This document shows positions 34,067 to 43,103 of a stretch of DNA of 64,000 nt, in pieces (position 1 is the first letter of the stretch; every line of letters starts with the position of its first letter). Origin of the DNA: Escherichia fergusonii ATCC 35469. Lineage in GTDB: Bacteria > Pseudomonadota > Gammaproteobacteria > Enterobacterales > Enterobacteriaceae. Both the position numbers and the translations under genes were made by a program. The stretch is from the NCBI RefSeq assembly GCF_000026225.1, contig NC_011740.1, forward strand, positions 3,782,001 to 3,846,000, written 5' to 3'. Below the pieces are notes generated by a model. The model was not told where the DNA came from and did not search any database. It worked only from the letters and a program-made list of their open reading frames with translations.

Positions 34067-35326
34067 TTATGAGCGTTTCATCATCTCGAAGAAATCGTCA
34101 TTGGTCTTGGTCATTGCCAGTTTATTAATGAGGAATTCCATTGCATCGATTTCGCCCATCGGGTGAATGATTTTGCGCAGGATCCACATTTTCTGCAGTT
34201 CTTCCTGAGTAGTGAGCAGCTCTTCTTTACGGGTACCGGAACGGTTGTAGTCGATAGCCGGGAAGACGCGTTTTTCAGCGATCTTACGAGAGAGGTGCAG
34301 TTCCATGTTGCCTGTACCTTTAAACTCTTCGTAGATAACTTCGTCCATCTTGGAACCGGTATCGATAAGCGCGGTGGCGATGATGGTCAGGCTGCCGCCC
34401 TCTTCCACATTACGCGCCGCCCCGAAGAAGCGTTTCGGGCGATGCAGGGCGTTGGCATCCACACCACCGGTCAGCACTTTACCTGACGCCGGAACAACGG
34501 TGTTATAAGCGCGCGCAAGACGAGTGATGGAGTCGAGCAGAATGATAACGTCTTTCTTGTGCTCAACCAGGCGTTTCGCCTTCTCGATCACCATTTCCGC
34601 AACCTGAACGTGGCGAGAAGCGGGTTCGTCAAAGGTAGAAGCAACAACTTCACCTTTTACCAGACGCTGCATCTCGGTTACCTCTTCCGGACGTTCGTCA
34701 ATCAGCAGAACCATCAGCACACAATCCGGGTGGTTGTAAGCAATGCTCTGGGCAATGTTCTGCAGCAGCATGGTTTTACCGGCTTTCGGCGGTGCCACAA
34801 TCAGACCACGCTGACCACGACCGATAGGTGATGCCAGATCCAGTACGCGAGCGGTTAAATCTTCAGTAGAACCGTTGCCACGTTCCATGCGCAGACGAGA
34901 GTTTGCGTGCAGCGGGGTTAAGTTCTCAAAGAGGATTTTGTTGCGGGCGTTTTCAGGTTTGTCGAAGTTAACTTCGTTAACTTTCAGCAGCGCAAAATAG
35001 CGTTCACCTTCTTTCGGCGGGCGAATCTTACCAGAGATGGTATCACCAGTGCGGAGGTTGAAACGGCGGATTTGGCTAGGGGAAACGTAGATGTCATCAG
35101 GACCGGCGAGGTAGGAGCTGTCTGCGGAACGGAGGAAACCAAATCCATCCTGCAATATCTCCAGTACGCCATCACCAAAGATATCTTCGCCACTCTTTGC
35201 GTGCTGCTTCAGGATGGCAAAAATAATGTCCTGCTTACGCATACGAGCCAGGTTTTCCAGCCCCATATTTTCGCCGAGAGTGATCAGCTCAGAAACCGGC
35301 GTATTCTTTAATTCGGTAAGATTCAT
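34067..35326 (-). CDS. rho: Transcription termination factor Rho
   Basis: Hexameric RNA helicase/ATPase of 419 residues (start MNLTELKNTPVSELI; 24 upstream in-frame codons are leader). N-terminal helical domain and cold-shock-like RNA-binding domain (GFGFLR, RFNLRTGD), then the RecA-like ATPase: Walker A APPKAGKTML, Walker B DVIILLDS and the Q-loop/R-loop region TGGVDANALHRPKRFF. Autoregulated by attenuation in its long leader, which also encodes rhoL. Confidence 0.97.
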   Translation of the reverse strand: MNLTELKNTPVSELITLGENMGLENLARMRKQDIIFAILKQHAKSGEDIFGDGVLEILQDGFGFLRSADSSYLAGPDDIYVSPSQIRRFNLRTGDTISGKIRPPKEGERYFALLKVNEVNFDKPENARNKILFENLTPLHANSRLRMERGNGSTEDLTARVLDLASPIGRGQRGLIVAPPKAGKTMLLQNIAQSIAYNHPDCVLMVLLIDERPEEVTEMQRLVKGEVVASTFDEPASRHVQVAEMVIEKAKRLVEHKKDVIILLDSITRLARAYNTVVPASGKVLTGGVDANALHRPKRFFGAARNVEEGGSLTIIATALIDTGSKMDEVIYEEFKGTGNMELHLSRKIAEKRVFPAIDYNRSGTRKEELLTTQEELQKMWILRKIIHPMGEIDAMEFLINKLAMTKTNDDFFEMMKRS

Positions 35327-35413
35327 AATGGTGTGAGTTCTTAAACTTGGGGTAAATCTCGAACTTAATGTTGTGAATGGTATGGCAGGATCATCCATGC
35401 CTGTTTACGGTCA

Positions 35414-35512
35414 TCATCTCATGTCTTTTCGCTGCCTGGTCACAGGAGAGTACGCAGAACTGAAACGACAAGACGGATTGAGTGACAAACCAGAAATCTG
35501 TTCACTTCGCAT
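35414..35512 (-). CDS. rhoL: rho leader peptide RhoL
   Basis: Short frame in the rho leader encoding 32 residues, starting MRSEQISGLSLNPSCRFSSA and ending QRKDMR. K-12 RhoL as I remember is 33 residues and ends DMSR, so this strain has a one-codon loss and a Ser-to-Leu change at residue 9. It ends 87 bases before the rho start. A role in rho attenuation is known for the leader; whether the peptide itself matters is unclear. Confidence 0.75.
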   Translation of the reverse strand: MRSEQISGLSLNPSCRFSSAYSPVTRQRKDMR

Positions 35513-35552
35513 TAGATAAAACGGGAAGCGTTGGATATTACAAGATTCAAAC

Positions 35553-35581
35553 TTAATAAGGTAAGTTTAATACGAAGTCAA
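35553..35581 (-). promoter_or_regulatory. rho promoter (candidate)
   Basis: On the minus strand -35 TTGACT (35576-35581) and -10 TATTAA (35553-35558) are exactly 17 bases apart. They lie 41 bases before the rhoL ATG and about 230 before rho, giving the long leader known for rho. Confidence 0.75.
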
Positions 35582-35650
35582 CATTAAGTTAGCATGGCTC
35601 ACGCCGGGCGTCCAGTTTTTAGCGACGGGGCACCCGAACATGAAATTCCC

Positions 35651-35980
35651 TTACGCCAGGTTAGCGTCGAGGAACTCTTTCAACTGACCTTTAGACAGTG
35701 CGCCCACTTTGGTTGCCGCCACTTCACCGTTTTTGAACAGCAGCAGAGTCGGGATACCACGGATGCCATATTTCGGCGCAGTGCCAGGGTTTTGATCGAT
35801 GTTCAGTTTTGCAACGGTCAGTTTGCCCTGATATTCGTCAGCGATTTCATCCAGAATCGGGGCGATCATTTTGCACGGACCGCACCACTCTGCCCAGAAA
35901 TCAACGAGGATCGCCCCGTCCGCTTTGAGTACATCCGTGTCAAAACTGTCGTCAGTCAGGTGAATAATTTTATCGCTCAT
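35651..35980 (-). CDS. trxA: Thioredoxin 1
   Basis: Protein disulfide reductant of 109 residues, start [16 protein letters not shown]. The redox site WCGPC gives Cys33 and Cys36 counting the initiator Met. IPTLLLF carries the cis-proline. It reduces ribonucleotide reductase and PAPS reductase and is the processivity factor borrowed by phage T7 polymerase. An in-frame extension upstream lacks conservation. Divergent from rhlB. Confidence 0.98.
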
Positions 35981-36110
35981 ATATAACTCCACAGGAATAA
36001 GCCTGGCGTGTTGGTTTCGTTGTTGGTGTAACATTAACCAACTAAAGGTTGACTTTATTTCACCGGATACGCTTTCGTAAAGCAATAGTAAGCTGATATT
36101 CTACCACACT

Positions 36111-37376
36111 ATGAGCAAAACACATTTAACAGAACAGAAGTTTTCCGACTTCGCCCTGCATCCGAAGGTTGTAGAAGCCCTTGAAAAAAAAGGGTTTCAT
36201 AACTGTACGCCCATTCAGGCACTGGCCCTTCCGCTGACGCTGGCGGGTCGTGACGTAGCCGGGCAGGCGCAAACCGGTACCGGGAAAACGATGGCGTTTC
36301 TTACGTCAACGTTTCATTATCTTCTCTCTCATCCCGCGATTGCCGATCGCAAGGTGAATCAGCCGCGTGCCTTAATTATGGCACCGACGCGTGAACTTGC
36401 CGTGCAGATCCACGCCGATGCGGAGCCACTGGCGCAAGCTACCGGCCTGAAGCTGGGTCTGGCTTACGGTGGTGATGGCTACGACAAACAGCTGAAAGTG
36501 CTGGAAAGCGGCGTTGACATTCTGATTGGCACCACGGGTCGTTTAATTGACTACGCCAAGCAGAACCACATTAACCTCGGTGCCATTCAGGTGGTGGTAC
36601 TGGACGAAGCCGATCGCATGTACGATCTGGGCTTTATTAAAGATATCCGCTGGCTGTTCCGCCGTATGCCGCCTGCAAACCAGCGCCTCAACATGCTGTT
36701 CTCCGCCACGCTTTCGTACCGGGTACGCGAACTGGCATTCGAGCAGATGAACAATGCCGAATATATTGAAGTGGAACCGGAACAGAAAACGGGCCACCGT
36801 ATAAAAGAAGAGCTTTTCTACCCTTCTAACGAAGAAAAAATGCGTTTGCTGCAAACGCTGATTGAAGAAGAATGGCCAGACCGAGCGATTATTTTCGCCA
36901 ACACCAAACATCGTTGTGAAGAGATCTGGGGCCACCTGGCGGCAGATGGTCATCGTGTCGGTTTGTTGACAGGCGATGTCGCGCAGAAAAAACGTCTGCG
37001 TATCCTTGATGAATTTACCCGTGGCGATCTGGATATTCTGGTTGCCACCGACGTTGCTGCGCGTGGTTTGCATATTCCGGCAGTGACGCACGTCTTTAAC
37101 TACGATTTACCCGATGACTGTGAAGATTACGTTCACCGTATTGGTCGTACAGGTCGCGCAGGAGCAAGCGGTCACTCTATTAGCCTGGCGTGTGAAGAGT
37201 ATGCATTGAATTTGCCTGCTATTGAGACCTATATTGGTCACTCAATTCCAGTAAGCAAATACAATCCGGACGCATTGATGACCGATCTGCCAAAACCGCT
37301 GCGCCTCACGCGCCCGCGCACAGGCAATGGTCCGCGTCGTACTGGCGCTCCGCGTAATCGTCGTCGTTCAGGTTAA
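36111..37376 (+). CDS. rhlB: DEAD-box RNA helicase RhlB
   Basis: Degradosome helicase of 421 residues that unwinds structured RNA for PNPase and RNase E. Q motif (FHNCTPIQALALPL), Walker A AQTGTGKT, PTRELA, DEAD box VLDEADRMYDLGF, SAT (FSATLSYRV), and HRIGRTGRAG. The basic C-terminal tail (RPRTGNGPRRTGAPRNRRRSG) contacts RNA and RNase E. Divergent from trxA; gppA follows after an ERIC element. Confidence 0.97.
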   Translation: MSKTHLTEQKFSDFALHPKVVEALEKKGFHNCTPIQALALPLTLAGRDVAGQAQTGTGKTMAFLTSTFHYLLSHPAIADRKVNQPRALIMAPTRELAVQIHADAEPLAQATGLKLGLAYGGDGYDKQLKVLESGVDILIGTTGRLIDYAKQNHINLGAIQVVVLDEADRMYDLGFIKDIRWLFRRMPPANQRLNMLFSATLSYRVRELAFEQMNNAEYIEVEPEQKTGHRIKEELFYPSNEEKMRLLQTLIEEEWPDRAIIFANTKHRCEEIWGHLAADGHRVGLLTGDVAQKKRLRILDEFTRGDLDILVATDVAARGLHIPAVTHVFNYDLPDDCEDYVHRIGRTGRAGASGHSISLACEEYALNLPAIETYIGHSIPVSKYNPDALMTDLPKPLRLTRPRTGNGPRRTGAPRNRRRSG

Positions 37377-37383
37377 ATAAAAA

Positions 37384-37511
37384 ATGTCATACTCAAAATC
37401 ATTCAAACTGTATCAAGATGGCAAGAGAGTTAATCCCAATGAGCTTACTGTAGTAAGTGATTCGGATGAAAGAACGCAGCCAACGCAGAGACAGATTGAA
37501 GGATGAAGAGT
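37384..37511 (+). repeat. ERIC (IRU) element upstream of gppA
   Basis: About 127 bases matching the Enterobacterial Repetitive Intergenic Consensus. The central inverted repeat is GAGCTTACTGTAGTAAGTGA, with the flanking GTTAATCCCAAT and ATTCGGATGAAAG, then AACGCAGCCAACGCAGAG and the terminal TTGAAGGATGA. It fills the whole rhlB-gppA gap, and its right end supplies the ribosome site of gppA (ATG at 37512). ERICs are non-autonomous palindromic elements without coding capacity. Confidence 0.85.
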
Positions 37512-38996
37512 ATGGGTTCCACCTCGTCATTATATGCAGCCATTGATCTCGGTTCGAATAGTTTTCATATGCTGGTTGTGCGCGAGGTGGCTGGAAGCAT
37601 CCAGACGCTGACGCGAATTAAACGCAAAGTGCGTCTGGCTGCGGGCCTGAACAGCGAAAATGCCCTGTCTAATGAAGCAATGGAGCGCGGTTGGCAATGT
37701 TTGCGCCTGTTTGCTGAACGTCTGCAAGATATCCCTCCCTCGCAAATTCGCGTTGTCGCCACGGCGACATTACGCCTTGCCGTCAATGCCGGTGATTTTA
37801 TTGCCAAAGCGCAGGAAATCCTCGGTTGTCCGGTACAAGTGATCAGCGGTGAAGAAGAAGCTCGCCTGATTTATCAGGGCGTTGCTCACACCACTGGCGG
37901 TGCCGATCAGCGCCTGGTGGTGGATATCGGCGGCGCCAGTACTGAACTGGTAACCGGCACGGGCGCACAAACCACCTCGTTGTTCAGCCTGTCGATGGGC
38001 TGCGTCACCTGGCTGGAACGCTATTTTGCCGATCGTAATCTGGGGCAGGAAAATTTTGATGCCGCAGAAAAAGCGGCACGCGAAGTGTTACGTCCGGTTG
38101 CCGATGAATTGCGGTATCACGGCTGGAAAGTATGCGTTGGTGCTTCCGGCACTGTGCAGGCCTTACAAGAAATCATGATGGCACAGGGGATGGATGAACG
38201 CATTACCCTGGAAAAGTTGCAGCAATTGAAACAGCGCGCCATTCATTGCGGTCGGTTGGAGGAACTGGAGATTGACGGGCTGACGCTGGAACGTGCGTTA
38301 GTGTTCCCGAGTGGTCTGGCGATCCTGATAGCCATTTTTACCGAACTGAATATTCAGTGTATGACCCTGGCTGGCGGTGCACTGCGTGAAGGCCTGGTCT
38401 ACGGCATGTTGCATCTGGCCGTCGAGCAGGATATTCGCAGCCGTACGCTGCGTAATATTCAACGCCGCTTTATGATCGATATTGATCAGGCTCAGCGAGT
38501 AGCCAAAGTTGCGGCTAACTTCTTCGATCAGGTGGAAAACGAATGGCATCTTGAAGCAATAAGCCGTGATTTGCTCATCAGCGCCTGTCAGCTTCATGAA
38601 ATCGGTCTGAGCGTTGATTTCAAACAAGCGCCGCAACATGCTGCTTATCTGGTGCGTAATCTGGATCTTCCCGGTTTTACGCCTGCACAGAAAAAATTAC
38701 TGGCGACGCTACTACTCAACCAGACGAACCCAATAGATCTCTCCTCGTTGCATCAACAAAATGCCGTACCGCCACGCGTCGCAGAACAACTCTGCCGTTT
38801 ACTACGCCTGGCCATCATTTTTGCCAGCCGTCGCCGTGACGATCTCGTGCCAGAGATGACATTAAAGGCCAACCATGAACTGTTGACCTTGACGCTTCCG
38901 CAAGGTTGGCTAACCCAACATCCGCTGGGTAAAGAGATTATTGATCAGGAAAGCCAGTGGCAAAGCTATGTTCACTGGCCGTTGGAAGTGCATTAA
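37512..38996 (+). CDS. gppA: Guanosine-5'-triphosphate,3'-diphosphate pyrophosphatase GppA
   Basis: Converts pppGpp to ppGpp in the stringent response; also has exopolyphosphatase activity. 494 residues with an N-terminal Ppx/GppA actin-like ATPase fold (YAAIDLGSNSFHMLV, VISGEEEARLIYQGV, VVDIGGASTELV) and a C-terminal HD-type domain. Start 37512 is preferred over 37503: the purine-rich GGATGAAGAG sits just upstream of it, whereas the earlier ATG has no spacing. Convergent with rep. Confidence 0.97.
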   Translation: MGSTSSLYAAIDLGSNSFHMLVVREVAGSIQTLTRIKRKVRLAAGLNSENALSNEAMERGWQCLRLFAERLQDIPPSQIRVVATATLRLAVNAGDFIAKAQEILGCPVQVISGEEEARLIYQGVAHTTGGADQRLVVDIGGASTELVTGTGAQTTSLFSLSMGCVTWLERYFADRNLGQENFDAAEKAAREVLRPVADELRYHGWKVCVGASGTVQALQEIMMAQGMDERITLEKLQQLKQRAIHCGRLEELEIDGLTLERALVFPSGLAILIAIFTELNIQCMTLAGGALREGLVYGMLHLAVEQDIRSRTLRNIQRRFMIDIDQAQRVAKVAANFFDQVENEWHLEAISRDLLISACQLHEIGLSVDFKQAPQHAAYLVRNLDLPGFTPAQKKLLATLLLNQTNPIDLSSLHQQNAVPPRVAEQLCRLLRLAIIFASRRRDDLVPEMTLKANHELLTLTLPQGWLTQHPLGKEIIDQESQWQSYVHWPLEVH

Positions 38997-39005
38997 AGAG
39001 TAATA

Positions 39006-39042
39006 TGCTGGGTGCGATGCTCGCGCATCTTACCCGGCCTTG
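39006..39042. repeat. REP-like remnant between gppA and rep
   Basis: GGGTGCGATGCTCGCGCATC with TTACCCGGCC resembles one arm of a palindromic REP unit, degenerate. It occupies the 47-base gap between the convergent genes gppA and rep and likely provides a shared 3' hairpin. Confidence 0.5.
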
Positions 39043-39043
39043 A

Positions 39044-41065
39044 TTATTTCCCTCGTTTTGCTGCCATCATCGCCTTCAGATTTGCCAGATGGTTTTGGCC
39101 TTTCTGCATTCGTTCTTCGGCGCTGACAACTTTGCGCTCCTGTTCCCATACCAAATCATCCTGCGGCAGCTCCAGCAGGAAGCGACTCGGCTCCGGGCGC
39201 ACAAGTTCGCCGTACTGACGGCGTTCTTTACACAGCGTAAAGGTCAATTCCTTCTGGGCGCGGGTGATGCCAACATAGGCCAGCCGACGCTCCTCATCAA
39301 TATTGTCTTCATCGATGCTGCTCTGGTGAGGCAAAAATCCTTCTTCCATACCGACCATGTAGACATAAGGAAACTCCAGCCCTTTTGACGCGTGCAGAGT
39401 CATCAGTTGTACCTGATCCAGCTCTTCCTCGCTCTCGCCGCGCTCCATCATGTCTCGCAGAGTAAAGCGCGTCACCACCTGAGTGAGCGTCATCGGCTCA
39501 TCCAGTTCACTGCCTTCCAGCATCTCCGTCATCCAGCTAAACAGTTGGTTGACGTTCTTCATGCGCATTTCGGCAGCTTTCGGGCTGGGCGATGTTTCAT
39601 ACAGCCAGGATTCATAATCCATGCCGTGGATCAGATCGCGTACTGCGGCAATCGGTTCCCGCTCCGCCAGGCGCTGGATTTCTGCCAACCAGTGAGTGAA
39701 GCGGGTCAATGCTTCATAACCACGTCCACTAAGCGTCTGACTCAGGCCCATATCAAAGCTGGCGGTAAACATACTTTTATTGCGCGTCATCGCCCACTCA
39801 CCCAGCTTTTTCAGCGTAGCCGGGCCAATCTCTCGCTTCGGCGTGTTAACGATACGCAGGAACGCACTATCATCGTCCGGGTTAGTCAGCACGCGCAGAT
39901 AAGCCAGCAAATCCTTGATTTCAGGACGGGAGAAAAACGACGTACCACCAGATATTTTGTACGGTATGCGGTTTTGCATCAGGAATTTTTCAAACACCCG
40001 CGACTGATGGTTACCGCGATAAAGAATGGCGTAATCTTTGTACTGCGTTTTATTGACGAAGTGATGGGCGATCAGCTCGCCAGTAACGCGCTCGGCCTCA
40101 TGTTCCTCGTTATTCGCGCTTAAAACTTTTAGCTCTGTGCCGTAACCCAGTTCAGAAAAAAGACGCTTTTCAAAGACGTGCGGGTTATTGGCGATAAGGA
40201 TGTTCGCCGCTTTCAGAATACGCCCGGAAGAGCGATAGTTCTGTTCGAGTTTAATCACCTTCAACGCAGGGAAATCCTGGCTCAACAGCACCAGGTTTTG
40301 CGGACGGGCACCGCGCCAGGAGTAGATCGACTGGTCATCATCGCCTACCACGGTAAAACGTGCGCGGCTGCCCACCAGCAGTTTCACCAGCTCATACTGA
40401 CTGGTGTTGGTGTCCTGATATTCATCCACCAGCAGATAGCGAATTTTGTTCTGCCAGCGCTCGCGTACTTCTTCATTACGTTGCAGCAGCAACGTCGGTA
40501 ATAAAATCAGATCGTCGAAGTCGAGAACGTTGCACGCTTTCAGGTGTGAATCATACAGCCCATAACAATGGGCAAAAATACGGTCCCGCTCGCCCTTTGC
40601 CTCTGCCGCCGCCTGCGCCGGAGTTTTGAGATCGTTCTTCCAGTTAGAGATGGTCGAAATCAGCTGTTGCAGAAGAACTTTGTCATCTTCAATCAGCCCC
40701 TCGGTCAACTCTTTAAGCAAAGCAAGCTGATCGGTATCGTCAAACAACGAGAAGTTCGCTTTCATCCCAAGCGCCGCATACTCACGCTTGATGATATCCA
40801 GCCCCAGCGTGTGGAAGGTGGAAATCATCAGCCCACGCGCCTCTTTACGCCCCAGCGTCTGCCCGACACGCTCTTTCATCTCGCGCGCCGCCTTATTGGT
40901 AAAGGTCACCGCCGCGATATGTCGCGCCTGATAACCGCAACCGCGGATCAGATGGGCGATTTTATTGGTGATAACACGAGTTTTACCGGAACCCGCGCCC
41001 GCCAGCACCAGGCAGGGGCCGGTAACGAATTCGACAGCTTGTTGTTGGCCGGGGTTTAGACGCAT
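39044..41065 (-). CDS. rep: ATP-dependent DNA helicase Rep
   Basis: Superfamily 1A 3'-5' helicase of 673 residues that clears nucleoprotein blocks ahead of the replisome and restarts forks; paralogue of UvrD. Start MRLNPGQQQAVEFV (five more in-frame codons upstream are not conserved). Walker A LAGAGSGKTR, VTFTNKAAREMKERV, Walker B region LLVDEYQDTN, GDDDQSIYSWRGA and LMTLHASKGLEF motif V. The C-terminus ends in KAMMAAKRGK, the DnaB-contacting tail. Confidence 0.97.
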   Translation of the reverse strand: MRLNPGQQQAVEFVTGPCLVLAGAGSGKTRVITNKIAHLIRGCGYQARHIAAVTFTNKAAREMKERVGQTLGRKEARGLMISTFHTLGLDIIKREYAALGMKANFSLFDDTDQLALLKELTEGLIEDDKVLLQQLISTISNWKNDLKTPAQAAAEAKGERDRIFAHCYGLYDSHLKACNVLDFDDLILLPTLLLQRNEEVRERWQNKIRYLLVDEYQDTNTSQYELVKLLVGSRARFTVVGDDDQSIYSWRGARPQNLVLLSQDFPALKVIKLEQNYRSSGRILKAANILIANNPHVFEKRLFSELGYGTELKVLSANNEEHEAERVTGELIAHHFVNKTQYKDYAILYRGNHQSRVFEKFLMQNRIPYKISGGTSFFSRPEIKDLLAYLRVLTNPDDDSAFLRIVNTPKREIGPATLKKLGEWAMTRNKSMFTASFDMGLSQTLSGRGYEALTRFTHWLAEIQRLAEREPIAAVRDLIHGMDYESWLYETSPSPKAAEMRMKNVNQLFSWMTEMLEGSELDEPMTLTQVVTRFTLRDMMERGESEEELDQVQLMTLHASKGLEFPYVYMVGMEEGFLPHQSSIDEDNIDEERRLAYVGITRAQKELTFTLCKERRQYGELVRPEPSRFLLELPQDDLVWEQERKVVSAEERMQKGQNHLANLKAMMAAKRGK

Positions 41066-41103
41066 AGGAAAATCGCTCAATGAAAGTCGGGAGGGGAAAA
41101 TAA

Positions 41104-41433
<330 letters not shown>

Positions 41434-41437
41434 CAGC

Positions 41438-41462
41438 AAGGCCTTCTCCAGGAGAAGGCCTT
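41438..41462. terminator. Perfect palindrome between ppiC and ilvC
   Basis: AAGGCCTTCTCC-A-GGAGAAGGCCTT is a perfect 12-bp inverted repeat with a single-base loop between the convergent genes ppiC and ilvC. It would fold strongly in both transcripts but lacks a T-run on either side, so it may be a processing or stability end rather than a classical terminator. Confidence 0.6.
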
Positions 41463-41478
41463 GAACTCTGAATCTCTA

Positions 41479-42954
41479 TTAACCCGCAACAGCAATGCGT
41501 TTCATATCTGTCATATAGCCGCGCAGTTTCTTACCTACTTGCTCAATCGCATGGCTGCGAATCGCTTCGTTCACATCACGCAACTGCGCGTTATCCACTG
41601 CACCTTCCGGAATAGCTTTACCCAGGTCGCCCGGTTGCAGCTCTGCCATAAATGGTTTCAGCAACGGCACACAAGCGTAAGAGAACAGATAGTTACCATA
41701 CTCGGCGGTATCAGAGATAACCACGTTCATTTCGTACAGACGCTTACGGGCGATGGTGTTGGCAATCAGCGGCAGTTCGTGCAGTGATTCATAGTAAGCA
41801 GATTCTTCGATGATGCCGGAATCAACCATGGTTTCAAACGCCAGCTCAACGCCTGCTTTTACCATCGCGATCATCAGTACGCCTTTATCAAAGTACTCCT
41901 GCTCGCCGATTTTGCCTTCATACTGCGGCGCGGTTTCGAACGCGGTTTTGCCGGTTTCTTCACGCCAGGTCAGCAGTTTCTTATCGTCGTTGGCCCAGTC
42001 AGCCATCATGCCGGAGGAGAATTCGCCGGAAATGATGTCGTCCATATGTTTCTGGAACAGCGGTGCCATGATCTCTTTCAGTTGTTCAGACAGCGCATAA
42101 GCACGCAGTTTCGCCGGGTTAGAGAGACGGTCCATCATCAGGGTGATGCCGCCCTGCTTCAGGGCTTCGGTGATGGTTTCCCAACCGAACTGAATCAGTT
42201 TTTCTGCATATGCCGGGTCGGTGCCTTCTTCCACCAGCTTGTCGAAGCACAGCAGAGAGCCAGCCTGCAACATACCGCACAGAATGGTTTGCTCGCCCAT
42301 CAGGTCAGATTTCACTTCCGCAACAAAGGACGATTCCAGCACGCCAGCACGGTGACCACCAGTTGCTGCCGCCCATGCTTTAGCGATCGCCATGCCTTCG
42401 CCTTTCGGATCGTTTTCCGGGTGAACGGCAATCAGTGTCGGTACACCGAATCCACGTTTGTACTCTTCACGCACTTCGGTGCCAGGGCATTTCGGCGCAA
42501 CCATTACTACGGTGATGTCTTTACGGATCTGCTCGCCCACTTCGACGATGTTGAAACCATGCGAGTAACCCAGCGCCGCACCGTCTTTCATCAGTGGCTG
42601 TACGGTGCGCACCACGTCGGAGTGCTGCTTGTCCGGCGTCAGGTTAACCACCAGATCTGCCTGCGGGATCAGTTCTTCGTAAGTACCCACTTTAAAACCG
42701 TTTTCGGTCGCTTTACGCCATGATGCGCGCTTCTCGGTAATCGCTTCTTTACGCAGAGCGTAGGAGATATCCAGACCAGAATCACGCATGTTCAGGCCCT
42801 GGTTCAGACCCTGTGCACCACAGCCGACGATGACCACTTTTTTACCCTGAAGGTAGCTCGCGCCATCGGCGAATTCGTCGCGGCCCATAAAGCGACATTT
42901 GCCCAGCTGTGCCAATTGCTGGCGCAGGTTCAGTGTATTGAAGTAGTTAGCCAT
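41479..42954 (-). CDS. ilvC: Ketol-acid reductoisomerase IlvC
   Basis: Second common step of valine/isoleucine synthesis: NADPH- and Mg-dependent isomerisation and reduction of acetolactate/acetohydroxybutyrate. Class II (long) enzyme of 491 residues, start MANYFNTLNLRQQLAQLG at 42954. NADPH-binding VVIVGCGAQGLNQGLNMRDSG; Mg-binding region FVAEVKSDLMGEQ. Activated by IlvY with substrate as inducer; divergent from ilvY. Confidence 0.97.
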   Translation of the reverse strand: MANYFNTLNLRQQLAQLGKCRFMGRDEFADGASYLQGKKVVIVGCGAQGLNQGLNMRDSGLDISYALRKEAITEKRASWRKATENGFKVGTYEELIPQADLVVNLTPDKQHSDVVRTVQPLMKDGAALGYSHGFNIVEVGEQIRKDITVVMVAPKCPGTEVREEYKRGFGVPTLIAVHPENDPKGEGMAIAKAWAAATGGHRAGVLESSFVAEVKSDLMGEQTILCGMLQAGSLLCFDKLVEEGTDPAYAEKLIQFGWETITEALKQGGITLMMDRLSNPAKLRAYALSEQLKEIMAPLFQKHMDDIISGEFSSGMMADWANDDKKLLTWREETGKTAFETAPQYEGKIGEQEYFDKGVLMIAMVKAGVELAFETMVDSGIIEESAYYESLHELPLIANTIARKRLYEMNVVISDTAEYGNYLFSYACVPLLKPFMAELQPGDLGKAIPEGAVDNAQLRDVNEAIRSHAIEQVGKKLRGYMTDMKRIAVAG

Positions 42955-43027
42955 GGTGATTCCTCGTGATGTTGTGCTTCTTATTGTTCGGTTCGCGTTT
43001 GCGAGATTGAATTCACTATATGACAGG

Positions 43028-43084
43028 AAATTTATTGCGGAAATTGATATATTCACAACGTCACATTGCAATTTTTGCAACGTC
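43028..43084. promoter_or_regulatory. IlvY operators between ilvC and ilvY
   Basis: The 149-base gap between divergent ilvC and ilvY contains the palindrome TTGCAATTTTTGCAA at 43066-43080, extended by ACA/CGT-type flanks, and a weaker related copy TATTGCGGAAATTGATATA at about 43033-43051. This tandem arrangement matches the known O1/O2 operators bound by IlvY, which represses itself and, with inducer, activates ilvC. Confidence 0.8.
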
Positions 43085-43103
43085 AACATTGAGGGCTGCG
43101 CCA

